A stretch of 64,000 bases of DNA, from contig NZ_BNCI01000001.1 of the NCBI RefSeq assembly GCF_014656395.1, forward strand, positions 1,151,893 through 1,215,892. The letters run 5' to 3'. The stretch comes from Kordiimonas sediminis (lineage in GTDB: Bacteria; Pseudomonadota; Alphaproteobacteria; Sphingomonadales; Kordiimonadaceae). The notes under the pieces were generated by a model. That model made no database searches. It was given only the letters and a program-made list of their open reading frames with translations, and was not told the origin of the DNA. Made by a program: the position numbers and the translations under genes. Below, piece after piece: positions 27,104 to 36,356 of the stretch; position 1 is the stretch's first letter, and each line of letters starts with the position of its first letter.

Positions 27104-27586
27104 CTATTGTTCTTTAGTTATCCCTATCTTGAGAAAATCATCAGCCCATCCATCGAAGCCCCCAATGGCCATTTTATATTCAAGTATGATATCAACATCA
27201 TAAGATGGAATTTGGGTGCGATGGAAAGTCATTTTTCCTTCCCATGCTTTGACGCCAGTTGCAGGGCCTTTAAATTTGGCACCTGATAAGCAACTAATCG
27301 TATTGAGGATATTATTCTCAAAAAACTCTGTGGAGGTATTCCCCATCACCCATTGGCAAAACCGCTGCGGTCTTGGGTCAGTTTCACTGGTAACACACCA
27401 CTTGACAGAATCAACAAGCCATCTGCCATGACGGCCATATTTGAGCTCAATGGTTTCTCCAGCATCTAGAGTTTGCGCGATTTCTTCAATTGGAGTGCAG
27501 AAGTCATTTCTCTGAAAGGTGGATTGATCTTTTGTGCACGCTGTCGTTGCCACAGCCACAGCCAACATCAAGCCTGTTTTCAGCAT
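27104..27586 (-). CDS. Hypothetical lipoprotein
   Basis: 160 residues with a short lipoprotein signal (LMLAVAVATTAC, lipidated Cys17). The mature part has at least four more cysteines (CTPIEE, KWCVTS, RFCQWV, SCLSGA) that could form disulfides, and a beta-rich C-terminal half ending in YKMAIGGFDGWADDFLK. I do not recognise the family. It converges on the oxygenase gene with 25 bases between stops. Location would be the periplasmic side of the outer or inner membrane. Confidence 0.6.
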   Translation of the reverse strand: MLKTGLMLAVAVATTACTKDQSTFQRNDFCTPIEEIAQTLDAGETIELKYGRHGRWLVDSVKWCVTSETDPRPQRFCQWVMGNTSTEFFENNILNTISCLSGAKFKGPATGVKAWEGKMTFHRTQIPSYDVDIILEYKMAIGGFDGWADDFLKIGITKEQ

Positions 27587-27897
27587 TGATAATTCCCTCT
27601 TTCAAGATTGATTGATGCTAATATTTATCTTTGGTTGAGTCCAGACAGTTTCTTGGTATGAAAAAGCAGCGCAAAGGGTGGGCAGGATTAACACCGCGGT
27701 GATACCTGCCGAGAAAGCAGACGTGAATGGGGCCACCAGATACTATGCCCGGAAGACAGTGCTCATAACCCTCTGTTGACGCCGGTTGGCTTCACAAACT
27801 GTTGTACAGTATGTGAGTTGACCGATCGGTACACCTTCTTATATCCAGTGAAGACAAACCCGTCTAAACACTTGAAATCAGTATATAGGAAGTACCC
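27587..27897. other. Intergenic region upstream of the AhpD-like gene
   Basis: About 310 bases. The only structured element is the palindromic operator at 27818-27833 described separately. Long antisense frames reading through here into the next gene are shadows of that gene. Confidence 0.4.
27818..27847 (+). promoter_or_regulatory. Promoter with overlapping TetR-type operator
   Basis: TTGACC at 27818 is followed 16 bases later by TATATC, a plausible promoter. The perfect palindrome ACCGATCGGT (27821-27830) overlaps the -35 box. ACCGxxCGGT-type palindromes are common TetR-family operators, so repression by an unlinked TetR regulator is inferred. No tetR gene is in the window. Confidence 0.45.
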
Positions 27898-28467
27898 ATG
27901 ACAAATTTTACCACATACACGATTGACACAGCACCAGTGAAGGCGAAGCCTTTTCTTGAGGGGGCGAAGAATGTGTACGGCTTTGTGCCAAACCTTCTTG
28001 GCACAATGGCAGAGGCACCAGCCCTTTTGGAAGGATATCTGACACTTGCAGGTATTTTTGACAAAACCAGCCTGACTGAGACGGAGCGTCAGATCATTCT
28101 GATGACGAACAATCGGTTGAACGGCTGTACTTACTGTATGGCGGCGCACACTACAATTTCGCAAATGGCGAACGTGCCAGCAGATGTTATTGATGCCCTG
28201 CGCAGCAACACCCCAATTGCGGACGCTAAACTGGAAGCGCTTCGTGTATTTGCTGGTGTGGTAACAGAAACGCGCGGCTGGCCCGAAGAGACTGACATCG
28301 AGGCATTTCTTGCCGCAGGCTATACCCGCCAGACGGTGCTGGAGGTCATTCTGGGCACTAGCGTGAAGGTCATGTCCAACTATACAAACCATGTGGCAGA
28401 GACCAAACTTGATGATGCTTTTGCCCCGAATGCCTGGTCGGAAGCTAATCTGGTAGCCGCAGAATAA
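27898..28467 (+). CDS. Carboxymuconolactone decarboxylase / AhpD-like protein
   Basis: 189 residues of the AhpD-like fold. The redox motif is CTYCMAAH (Cys77, Cys80, His84), preceded by ETERQIILMTNNRLNG, the usual helix of the proton relay. AhpD-type proteins act as thiol peroxidases or disulfide reductases; the CMD branch without the CxxC acts on lactones. The presence of CxxC-x3-H favours the peroxidase-like or alkylhydroperoxidase branch. It stands alone behind a TetR-type operator, as found for electrophile- or oxidant-inducible genes. Translation start ATG at 27898 follows AGGAAG. Confidence 0.85.
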   Translation: MTNFTTYTIDTAPVKAKPFLEGAKNVYGFVPNLLGTMAEAPALLEGYLTLAGIFDKTSLTETERQIILMTNNRLNGCTYCMAAHTTISQMANVPADVIDALRSNTPIADAKLEALRVFAGVVTETRGWPEETDIEAFLAAGYTRQTVLEVILGTSVKVMSNYTNHVAETKLDDAFAPNAWSEANLVAAE

Positions 28468-28756
28468 TCCGCATTTTTACTGTTTGCCAGCTATGTTCGG
28501 ATTTCTGAGTTGTACCGAGTAACAGAAATTGGAATGTAGCTGGCATCTCTCCCTCCCTACAGGTGCCTAATCTTTCTTGTCTCGTCTCTCCGTTTCTATC
28601 TTTTCCTCGTAAATCTTAGCCGAGTTTATCATCCCTATCCGCTAAGTGTGAATAGTGTCGTCCCAAGAGAAGATGCGCAGACACGCGCGCGGTGGCCCTT
28701 GCTGTGCAAAGCAGCATATGGGCGGACAATAACATAATCGGACAGCGAGGAACGAT

Positions 28757-29227
28757 ATGCAAATAACGGTAAACGGCAGAAGTATTTCTATCAACGAGGG
28801 GCTAGATGGGGAGATGCCTCTTTTGTGGTTTGTGCGTGATTTCGTGCAGCTTACAGGGACAAAGTTTGGTTGCGGTATTGGTCAGTGCGGTGCCTGCACG
28901 CTGCATGTAAACGGAGATGCCGTACGGTCATGCAGCTACCCGGTGTCTGCCCTGTCTGAGGGGGACGCGGTCACAACAATCGAAGGCATTGCGGACGGGG
29001 AAAAACTGCACCCGGTGCAGCAGGCGTGGAAAGAATTTGACGTGCCTCAGTGCGGTTACTGTCAGGCAGGACAGATGATGGCCGCCATTGATTTGCTGAA
29101 ACAATATCCAAACCCCACTGATGAAATTATTGATCAGAACCACGATAACCTGTGCCGCTGCGGTACGTATGACCGTATTCGCAAGGCGATCCACCGGGCA
29201 GCTGACCTGATGGCAGGTAAGGGGTAA
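28757..29227 (+). CDS. iorA: Isoquinoline 1-oxidoreductase alpha subunit, [2Fe-2S] protein
   Basis: 156 residues, small iron-sulfur subunit of a molybdenum hydroxylase. The N-terminal plant-type cluster ligands are Cys39, Cys44, Cys47 (GCGIGQCGACTLH) and Cys59. The C-terminal helical cluster has Cys99, Cys102 (QCGYCQAGQ), Cys133 and Cys135 (LCRCG). The protein matches IorA-like subunits of two-component enzymes that lack an FAD subunit and pass electrons to a cytochrome. Its stop codon overlaps the start region of iorB, so both are translated together. Oxidation of an N-heteroaromatic or aldehyde substrate is expected; actual substrate unknown. Confidence 0.9.
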   Translation: MQITVNGRSISINEGLDGEMPLLWFVRDFVQLTGTKFGCGIGQCGACTLHVNGDAVRSCSYPVSALSEGDAVTTIEGIADGEKLHPVQQAWKEFDVPQCGYCQAGQMMAAIDLLKQYPNPTDEIIDQNHDNLCRCGTYDRIRKAIHRAADLMAGKG

Positions 29228-29232
29228 TGCAC

Positions 29233-31545
29233 ATGACAAAAGCACAAACCCGGGGCGGGATCACACGCCGTTCTGCCATACGTGTGTTCATTGGGGGCGG
29301 CGCGCTAATAGCGGCTGCGCCGTCGCTGACCTTGGCGGCGCCGAGCTCATCTGACAGGGCAATGACAATCCGCGATCTGTTTGGCGGTGACATTGGCCCA
29401 ATGGTGATTATTCATCAGGATAATATAGTCACGCTGGAGGCCCCGATCCCGGATATGGGAACAGGGGTTGAAATGGCGCTTCCGATGATCCTTGCAGAGG
29501 AACTGGATGTCGATTGGCAGCAGGTTAAAATCGAGCGTTTCAAAGCTAACTCTGTCCCGAATGCAGAGGGGCAGCGGATTCAAAATTATGTACACCAAGG
29601 GTCTGGCGGTAGTGCATCGGTTCGTACCGCCTGGCCGCAACTACGCAAATGTGGTGTGATCACCCGGCGGATCATCCTTACCGCCGCTGCGGTGAAACTC
29701 GGCGTACCCTATGACCAGCTGTCAACTGATAAGGGGTTTGTTGTTACAGGCGGCAAACGGTTTCCGTATGCCGATTTTATTGACGATGCGTTGATGCAGG
29801 ACGCGGGGCTGGTCAAACAGAAATTCACGGCGGTAGATAATCCGCATGAAGTGCCTACCTACGAGATAGATATCGACGGGGATTTCTGGGCGGTAAAGCC
29901 GCGACAGGAATATGCTGTAATCGGGAAGGACGTTGCCTCCCCGCGGCTTGAAACATTACTGCGCGGCGAAGAGACGTTTGGCATTGATCATAATCTTCCC
30001 GGCCAGCTTTATGCGTCAATCGAGCGCTGCCCCTATATCGGTGGTGACGTAAAGTCATTCCGTGCAGAGGAGGCAAAAGCCCTCGCCGGTGTTGTTGACG
30101 TGATTGCAGTGCCCGCGGTGACTGCACCGGACAGCGACTATGAATTCAACACGCCCGGTGTTGCTGTACTCGCGACTAGTTACTGGGCAGCCTATAAAGC
30201 CAGACAGCTGTTAAAGATTGAATGGGACAAGGGCCCGCAGACCCACGAGAACACAGCCTGGCAGTATGAAAACAGCATCACGGCCTTTGATCAGGATGAT
30301 AAACGGGATCTGCACAACTCGGGCGATGTGGAAAAGGGGCTAGCGAGTGCGGACAAGGTCCTGGATGTCCAGTATCAGGCCCCGCACTTTGCCCACCTGA
30401 CGATTGAACCAATGAACTGTGTCGCATCTGTCACGGATGATGGGTGTGTTTTTGGGGCAGGGGTGCAATACCCGAATGGCGCTATCCAGTTTATCAGCGA
30501 TATTTTCGGTATCCCTGTCGACAATATCACGCATCTGACGTGCAAGCTCGGATGTGGTTTTGGACGCCGGGCGCGCGATGACTATCTGGCGGAGGCTGTG
30601 TATCTGTCAAAAACCGTCAAGCGGCCGGTCAAGGTTATCTGGACGCGCGAAGATGATATCCAGCATGATTTTTTCAACCCCATGTCCGTTACACGGATGC
30701 GCGGCGGTGTAGACAAAGACGGCACTATCAGTGCGTGGGACTGTCTGTTTTCATCGCAGGGCGGTACAAACATGCAGTCTTTTCCAACGTTGTTGATCCC
30801 GAATATGCGGATCAGACACACAAGAAACGCCAGCAAGGCAAAGCTGGGTGCCTGGCGGGGGCCGGGTCATAATCTGGCAGGTTTCTACGCAGAAGGATTT
30901 CTGAACGAACTGGCAGAACTGGCGGGGCGCGATCCATACGAGTTCCGGATTGCACTGCTGGGGGGCGACCGTGGCCTGCCCTACACCGGGTGGTATCCGC
31001 AGCGGCCTGAAAACCCGACGATCAGCACAAAACGCAACAAAGCGGTTCTGAAAGCAGTGGCTGAAAAAGCAAACTGGAAAGGCGGCAATCCGGCACCAGG
31101 TAAAGGCCGGGGCATCGCAAGCCACTATACGTTTGGGGCCTTTGCCGCGATGGTGGTTGATGTAACGGTAGACCAAACCGATGGCACTTTTCAGGTTGAC
31201 CGTGTTACGGCCGCAATTGATTGCGGGCTGGTGGTGCATCCCTCAGGCGCGCGCGCCCAGATCGAAAGCGGTATCATCGACGGCCTGTCAGCGGCCGTGC
31301 ACCAGAATATCCAGTTTGACGAAGGGCGGGTAACAACCCGAAATTTCGATGATGTGTATTTGACACGGATGGACACAAGCCCCCGTCATATTGACATCAG
31401 CTTTGTCGGCGAGGATGCGGAGCCATTCGGCACGGGCGAGATCGCATTGCCTGCCTTTATCCCGGCGCTTGCAGCCGCACTTTACGACGCAACGGGTGTC
31501 CGCATTCGCAAACTGCCCATCGGTGACCAGCTTAAAAAGACATAG
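29233..31545 (+). CDS. iorB: Isoquinoline 1-oxidoreductase beta subunit, Mo-binding
   Basis: About 770 residues; large molybdopterin cytosine dinucleotide-binding subunit of the xanthine dehydrogenase family. ATGs occur at 29227 (overlapping the iorA stop) and at 29233; either is possible. The N-terminus carries a twin-arginine signal (TRRSAIRVFIGGGALI), as known for IorB-type subunits, so the complex is exported folded. Typical segments are KVIWTREDDIQHDFF, GCGFGRRARDDYLAEAV, LGAWRGPGHNLAGFYAEGFL and the C-terminal GTGEIALPAFIPALAAAL. The family hydroxylates N-heterocycles or oxidises aldehydes. No cofactor-maturation gene (XdhC type) is adjacent in the window. Confidence 0.9.
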   Translation: MTKAQTRGGITRRSAIRVFIGGGALIAAAPSLTLAAPSSSDRAMTIRDLFGGDIGPMVIIHQDNIVTLEAPIPDMGTGVEMALPMILAEELDVDWQQVKIERFKANSVPNAEGQRIQNYVHQGSGGSASVRTAWPQLRKCGVITRRIILTAAAVKLGVPYDQLSTDKGFVVTGGKRFPYADFIDDALMQDAGLVKQKFTAVDNPHEVPTYEIDIDGDFWAVKPRQEYAVIGKDVASPRLETLLRGEETFGIDHNLPGQLYASIERCPYIGGDVKSFRAEEAKALAGVVDVIAVPAVTAPDSDYEFNTPGVAVLATSYWAAYKARQLLKIEWDKGPQTHENTAWQYENSITAFDQDDKRDLHNSGDVEKGLASADKVLDVQYQAPHFAHLTIEPMNCVASVTDDGCVFGAGVQYPNGAIQFISDIFGIPVDNITHLTCKLGCGFGRRARDDYLAEAVYLSKTVKRPVKVIWTREDDIQHDFFNPMSVTRMRGGVDKDGTISAWDCLFSSQGGTNMQSFPTLLIPNMRIRHTRNASKAKLGAWRGPGHNLAGFYAEGFLNELAELAGRDPYEFRIALLGGDRGLPYTGWYPQRPENPTISTKRNKAVLKAVAEKANWKGGNPAPGKGRGIASHYTFGAFAAMVVDVTVDQTDGTFQVDRVTAAIDCGLVVHPSGARAQIESGIIDGLSAAVHQNIQFDEGRVTTRNFDDVYLTRMDTSPRHIDISFVGEDAEPFGTGEIALPAFIPALAAALYDATGVRIRKLPIGDQLKKT

Positions 31546-31636
31546 GGTGCGTGCGCACACACCCGCCTTGCATTTCAGGGGGTATGCAGGGCGGGAGCAG
31601 TTTGTCTTGAAGGATGGTATTTCAGAAGGGTGGGGG

Positions 31637-31713
31637 TGGTGATCCCTGCTGGACTCGAACCAGCGGCCTACAGATTAGGAATCTGTCGCTCTATCCACCT
31701 GAGCTAAGGGACC
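31637..31713 (-). tRNA. tRNA-Arg (anticodon CCU)
   Basis: Full cloverleaf on the minus strand: acceptor GGTCCCT pairs with AGGGATC (one G-T), D-arm AGCTCAGGTGGATAGAGC, anticodon stem ACAGA/TCTGT with loop TTCCTAA giving anticodon CCU, and T-arm CTGGTTCGAGTCCAG. The CCA end is encoded (31637-31639). It is not split or flanked by an integrase, so no island attachment is evident. Confidence 0.96.
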
Positions 31714-31786
31714 GTTCAATGACTGCTATAAAGCGCATGCCTTTTAACATGAGCTTGAAAGAGCTTCAATACAAGGAATGGTCGAT

Positions 31787-32647
31787 CTAGTATGGAGCAA
31801 TAATCTCTTCAAAAATATCAGATTGAAAATCCCTCAGAAGGTTGGGTTCGACATCATTAAGTAGGTTTGTAGGGGTTGTTCTATAAAGCTTGCCATGCTC
31901 ACTGTATACTAGGGTCTCGCCTTCGACTTCTGCCCATTCCCAATCGGGCAGAATCTTGAGAAAATTGTGTTTATTGTCAGTAAGGACATGCTCATCCCAA
32001 TAGCAGCCTTTTCCATCACCACTATCGAGCTGACTGTGAGCGATTTTTTGAAGGGAAAGTTCATCGCCACACTTCTTGTGGAAGCTTGATTCGTGATGCC
32101 ACCGGCCAAGTTCGTTTGTTTGGTCGACGGACCAACCGTCTCTGATCAATCGATGGTAATAGATACCAGGGCATTCATTTCCATAGATTTGGCTGGAAAA
32201 ATTGCTGTGACCGATTTTGAGTCTGGAGGTTCTTCTGATTTCAAAATGCTCTCGGCTAGAATGGGCGAAAATCTCAATGGTGTTATTATCACTAAAAAGG
32301 CCTCCGCCATTCCAGCAATCGCCTTTGCCATAGAGGTCAAGGGCTTTCAGCCACGGAGTACGGGAGACTGCCGTCCATGAGCCCTTGGGTTCACTGCTCC
32401 ATTTGCCATTCATGGCAAAGTAACTGATATGGCTTCCATCCGGTGAAATATCGGATCGACGCTCATATATGCGTCCTTTTAACCATTGGCCTTTGGTAAA
32501 GGTGTCCGTTGCCCGGTCCCAGTGAAAAGTACAAACTCTTTTGGAAGGGCCTCGGCGAAATATAACTGCATCATTAGTGTCGCGAGCAAAGATTGCGTGA
32601 AGGCGTGGTGGAAATTCGGTTGTAGCTGTACCTGTTTTGTTTTTCAC
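31787..32647 (-). CDS. Hypothetical propeller-like protein
   Basis: 286 residues, not recognised at family level. It contains repeated short strands with Trp and Asp (FHWDRATDTFTKGQWLKGRIYERRSDISPDGSHISYFAMNG), reminiscent of PD40 or WD-type beta-propeller blades. Residues SDISPDGSHISYF in particular match the TolB/PD40 style. There is no signal peptide, so it would be cytoplasmic. It lies downstream of nothing on its strand and ends 74 bases from the tRNA-Arg gene, a frequent site for horizontally gained genes; base composition looks slightly more AT-rich than its neighbours by eye. Function unknown. Confidence 0.6.
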   Translation of the reverse strand: MKNKTGTATTEFPPRLHAIFARDTNDAVIFRRGPSKRVCTFHWDRATDTFTKGQWLKGRIYERRSDISPDGSHISYFAMNGKWSSEPKGSWTAVSRTPWLKALDLYGKGDCWNGGGLFSDNNTIEIFAHSSREHFEIRRTSRLKIGHSNFSSQIYGNECPGIYYHRLIRDGWSVDQTNELGRWHHESSFHKKCGDELSLQKIAHSQLDSGDGKGCYWDEHVLTDNKHNFLKILPDWEWAEVEGETLVYSEHGKLYRTTPTNLLNDVEPNLLRDFQSDIFEEIIAPY

Positions 32648-32866
32648 CTGTTGCGCCTCTCATCAAAATTGGGGAACAGCCCGCCTGATTCTTGAACCGT
32701 ATCATGGCCGAAGTCACGTTCAAATATTTCCCTGACGGTGCGGGTAAAAGTAGGGGGCAGAGTATTCAAGCAAGAAGTTATGGCTCAGGACTGTGTCACA
32801 CGTATTTTGGAAAAAGGACCGAAACGGTTATATTTTGTTAAGGGGTAGCACACTATAGTCTGGTTT

Positions 32867-33649
32867 ATGAAGTGGTTCAGATCATACATAGCAGGGTGCC
32901 TGTTTGCGGTGATGGTTGCCGGTAGTACCATTTCTGCCGCGCCGTCAGAGACTGAGGAATACGGCTGGATGCCGGACCGGCTGCGCGTTAGCATCGGGAC
33001 TGTCCCATATATCGTGGACCCCGATAATGACAGCGTTTATTCCCGCATTATTACTGAGGCTTTATCCCGCCTGGATGTGGCCGTGGCAACGCAGTATTTT
33101 CCGCTGAAACGGGCGATGCTGAAAATGAAAGCGCAAGAGTTCGACTGTTTTACCGTTGGGTTGCGGGATTCGCCTAACTGGGCAAAGCTGGGCATTGACT
33201 ACAGCAGCATGCAGTTCATTGGCCCGATCAACACCATTACAATCAAAATGTATGTGCATGAGGACGATCAGTTCCATTCCGTCGAAGACTTCATTGGTGA
33301 GTTGGTTGCGGTGGACAGCAGTATTTTAAACTTGCGGGAACTATATCCGCCTGCGGTTCAGTCTTATTCTTTGATCCATACAAAAAGTTTTGTGGAGTCT
33401 CTGGAGCTGGTCGCCAAGGGGCGGGCCAAGGCAGCCCTTGTGTATGATATTGAATATCAGGCCCTGCGCAGTTTAAGGCCCGGCTATTTTGGGAAAATCC
33501 GGCCGAATGGGTTTGATCTGAAAAGCTATGACGTAGGGTTTGTCTGCAAGAAAGATAAAAGCCTCAGTAAGCATACTGCACACCTGCAAGTCATCCTTGA
33601 TGACATGAGAGAGACAGGCCAGATTGACCGGATCAGCGGATCGAAATAG
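32867..33649 (+). CDS. Periplasmic substrate-binding protein (SBP_bac_3 type)
   Basis: 260 residues with a signal peptide (YIAGCLFAVMVAGSTISAAP). Family 3 features are RLRVSIGTVPYIVDPDNDSV, YFPLKRAMLKMKAQEFDCF, GLRDSPNWAKLGIDYS and the second-lobe stretch ESLELVAKGRAKAALVYD. No ABC permease or ATPase is near; it is the third orphan of this type in the window. It runs 52 bases before the AidB-like gene in the same direction, so they may be co-transcribed although their functions do not obviously connect. Ligand unknown. Confidence 0.75.
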   Translation: MKWFRSYIAGCLFAVMVAGSTISAAPSETEEYGWMPDRLRVSIGTVPYIVDPDNDSVYSRIITEALSRLDVAVATQYFPLKRAMLKMKAQEFDCFTVGLRDSPNWAKLGIDYSSMQFIGPINTITIKMYVHEDDQFHSVEDFIGELVAVDSSILNLRELYPPAVQSYSLIHTKSFVESLELVAKGRAKAALVYDIEYQALRSLRPGYFGKIRPNGFDLKSYDVGFVCKKDKSLSKHTAHLQVILDDMRETGQIDRISGSK

Positions 33650-33701
33650 GGTACCGGTTCGACTGAGTATTCTATCCCCTATCTGTAGCCGGAGTTTTCC
33701 T

Positions 33702-35375
33702 ATGTCTGATACTAGCACGCATGAAGTTTTCAATCAGGTTCCTGTGTACGGGGACATTAACCTGTATGAAAGCGATAGGACGCTGCAGGCTGCGGTAAAA
33801 GCCGAAGGCGGCGCCTGGGGGCAGGCAGAAATATCTGCCCTGGGTCAGACATTGGGGACGGTCGACAGTTTCCATCAGGGGCATTTGGCGAATGTCTACA
33901 CGCCACAGCTTCATAGTTTTGATCAGCGCGGGTATCGCAGTGATCAGGTAGAGTTTCATCCTGCATATCACCAGTTTATGTCCCTGTCGAAAGCCAGCCG
34001 CATTCATTGTGGCGCCTTTGATTATCTGGCGGCAGATACAAGGGAAAAGGGTCAGGGCATTGGGACTGTGCGTGCCGCCAAACATTTCATGATGGGACAG
34101 GTCGAGGCAGGCCATGTCTGCCCCATTACCATGACCCATGCAGCCATCCCAACCCTGCAGATACAAGAGGAGCTGGCGGATCTGTGGCTGCCCAAGATGC
34201 TGTCTACTGAGTATGACCCCGCGTTCAAGCCTGTGGCGGAAAAAGCCGGGGTGACAATCGGCATGGGGATGACGGAAAAGCAAGGCGGTACGGACGTGCG
34301 GGCGAACTCCACCACGGCTACCCCAGTTGGGCAATCCGGCCCCGGTAAGCCCTATCACATCACAGGGCACAAATGGTTTATGTCGGCACCGATGTGTGAT
34401 GCATTTCTGGTGCTGGCGCAGGCAGAAGGGGGCTTGTCTGTGTTTCTTGTCCCCCGGTTTCGGGCAAGTGGTGACATCAATGGTCTTCAATTCCAGCGTC
34501 TGAAAAACAAGCTGGGAAATAAATCCAATGCCTCCTCAGAGGTAGAGTTCCGGAACGCAGAAGGATACCTGATCGGTGAAGAGGGCAGGGGTATCGCCAA
34601 TATTATGACGATGGCCAATTATACGCGGCTTGACTGTGCGCTGGGGTCTGCCGGGCAGATGCGGCAGGCTTTGGCGCGGGCCCACCACCATGTAAGCCAC
34701 CGCACGGTTTTTCAGAAAAAGCTGATTGATCAACCGATGATGACGTCCCTTATCGCAGACCTTACACTTGAATCAGAAGCAGCAACCCATTTGGCCATGC
34801 GCTTAGCCGGGGCCTATGAGGGCCAGTATCGGGGCAGTGAAGACGATACGGCATTCGCCCGCGTAATGACCCCTGTAATCAAATACTGGGTAACCAAACG
34901 GGCCCCAGGCTTCGCGTATGAGGCCATGGAATGCCTTGGCGGGAATGGGTATATCGAGGATGGTATTATGGCCCGACTGTACCGTGATCTGCCGGTTAAT
35001 TCGATTTGGGAAGGATCCGGCAGTGTCATGTGCCTTGATCTGTTGCGGGTGCTGATGCGCGAACCCGGTGCCGTGCAGTCTGTCCTGAAGTGGTTACAGG
35101 CTGGAAGAGGTGGTTCGCAGGCATATGATACCGCGCTCGGCGCGCTAGTGGAGATGCTGTCCACGAGCGCGGTGCGGGAAGCAGATGGCCGAATTCTGTG
35201 TGAACGTCTTGCAACGCTTGCTGCATCCCGGATCATGGCCGAACGGTCACCGGCGGTGATCGCATCTGCTTATACGGCTACCCGCCTTGATCCACATGGC
35301 AAAACTGGTGCGTATGGTGCTTTGCTGGCCACTATTGATGGTCGGGAAATCATCCAGGCAGCATTCGGTACATAA
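33702..35375 (+). CDS. aidB: AidB-like acyl-CoA dehydrogenase family protein
   Basis: 557 residues from ATG 33702, chosen over an upstream in-frame start because GGAG lies seven bases before it and the N-terminus then aligns with AidB (HEVFNQVPVYGDINLYESDR). Other AidB-like segments are AGHVCPITMTHAAIP, GMGMTEKQGGTDVRAN, GHKWFMSAPMCDAFLVLAQ, KLGNKSNASSEVEF and NSIWEGSGSVMCLDLLRV. E. coli AidB is an FAD protein of the adaptive response to alkylation that binds DNA; many alphaproteobacterial relatives may simply be acyl-CoA dehydrogenases of unknown substrate. The C-terminal DNA-binding part of AidB appears present by length. No alkylation-repair genes are adjacent. Confidence 0.85.
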   Translation: MSDTSTHEVFNQVPVYGDINLYESDRTLQAAVKAEGGAWGQAEISALGQTLGTVDSFHQGHLANVYTPQLHSFDQRGYRSDQVEFHPAYHQFMSLSKASRIHCGAFDYLAADTREKGQGIGTVRAAKHFMMGQVEAGHVCPITMTHAAIPTLQIQEELADLWLPKMLSTEYDPAFKPVAEKAGVTIGMGMTEKQGGTDVRANSTTATPVGQSGPGKPYHITGHKWFMSAPMCDAFLVLAQAEGGLSVFLVPRFRASGDINGLQFQRLKNKLGNKSNASSEVEFRNAEGYLIGEEGRGIANIMTMANYTRLDCALGSAGQMRQALARAHHHVSHRTVFQKKLIDQPMMTSLIADLTLESEAATHLAMRLAGAYEGQYRGSEDDTAFARVMTPVIKYWVTKRAPGFAYEAMECLGGNGYIEDGIMARLYRDLPVNSIWEGSGSVMCLDLLRVLMREPGAVQSVLKWLQAGRGGSQAYDTALGALVEMLSTSAVREADGRILCERLATLAASRIMAERSPAVIASAYTATRLDPHGKTGAYGALLATIDGREIIQAAFGT

Positions 35376-35545
35376 AAACGACAAAATTTGTCATAATTAA
35401 TATGCGGTGGAATCAATATGTTATCTGCTGCAGATATCTTGCTATCATGGAAAAGCGACTCTTATTGCGGGACTTTTGTCGTAATCGGCCTATATCAAAA
35501 GGTATCTGGTGAGGAGTTTTCAACACTAAGATAGCAGGAAAGCAC

Positions 35546-36226
35546 ATGTCTTCCTATTACTCCAAAATGAATCAAGTCATTGAGGGGCCAGCCTTTAAAA
35601 ACGGTGTTTGTAAAGAAGACAGATGGGGGGCTTTTGTTTCTGAACTGCCAAGCCCTCAAAGTCGACAGGTGGCCAATCTATGGAAAAAACTTTGCGCTGA
35701 AACGCGGAGCATGCCGAAACGTCATGCCTTGACCTTGCGCAATCTGTGCGGAAATGCGCTTCGTGTTATGGTGATTGACAACCCTATGGATCGTAACGAA
35801 TGTGTCATCAAACTTTACGGCTCTGAACTGTCGGGCAAGGTAGGGGCCAATCTGACCAACTGGCGGCTTGAAGATACGGCGCTGGACGACGTGCAGGCGG
35901 ATTTCTGGTTTAAGAATTTTGAAATGTTTCAGGAACCGCGTCCCTATATCAGCATTTACCAGCAACGTGGTTTTGGTGTGGCAGATAAATTATCATACAC
36001 ATTGAACTTGCCGGTGCAGATTGAAGAAGGGCATGTCGCTGGTTTTCTTTATCAGTCCTTATACCGGCTTACCGACTATTACACCGTGAAAGACGGCTCA
36101 GCCTCTGACCGGCATAGTGGTGGTTCCAAAGGTGGGGGTAACGATGATCCGTCGATATCTTCCTTCCGAGGGGACGGCGCTGTGGTCAATCTTCGCACGT
36201 TTGGGTCGCTGCGCACCTTCCATTAG
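35546..36226 (+). CDS. PAS-domain protein (PAS_5-like)
   Basis: 226 residues, soluble. The region about 40-170 resembles the PAS_5 group of alphaproteobacterial PAS proteins: LWKKLCAETRSMPKRHALTL, CVIKLYGSELSGKVGANLTNW and FEMFQEPRPYISIYQQRG. The C-terminal ~45 residues are glycine- and serine-rich and probably disordered. No output domain is present, so it may act as a partner in a sensory complex. AGGAAAG precedes the ATG. It stands alone, ending at a terminator shared with the opposing propeller gene. Confidence 0.7.
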   Translation: MSSYYSKMNQVIEGPAFKNGVCKEDRWGAFVSELPSPQSRQVANLWKKLCAETRSMPKRHALTLRNLCGNALRVMVIDNPMDRNECVIKLYGSELSGKVGANLTNWRLEDTALDDVQADFWFKNFEMFQEPRPYISIYQQRGFGVADKLSYTLNLPVQIEEGHVAGFLYQSLYRLTDYYTVKDGSASDRHSGGSKGGGNDDPSISSFRGDGAVVNLRTFGSLRTFH

Positions 36227-36302
36227 GATATGTGTCGTCATCAGGGACATATTACGCGCCTTACTAATCACTGCGTCCCGCTCAAAAAAGGAAGTCGCAA
36301 AG

Positions 36303-36341
36303 AAAAGGGCGCCGGAGATATCCAGCGCCCTGTCGTTCTTT
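36303..36341. terminator. Bidirectional terminator
   Basis: Stem GGGCGC / GCGCCC (36308-36313 with 36325-36330) around a loop that can itself pair (GGA/TCC). On the minus strand it is followed by CCTTTTCTTT and on the plus strand by TGTCGTTCTTTT. It lies between the convergent PAS and propeller genes. Confidence 0.7.
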
Positions 36342-36356
36342 TAGGTTACTACGCGA

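Noticed and set aside
27763-28392. 209-codon minus-strand frame
   Set aside because: Shadow of the AhpD-like gene; no start context.
31600-31760. tRNA-Arg as an integration site of a genomic island
   Set aside because: The tRNA is intact, and no integrase or repeated tRNA 3' end was found nearby.
33672-34490. 272-codon minus-strand frame
   Set aside because: Antisense to the AidB-like gene; high His/Pro/Arg content without motifs.
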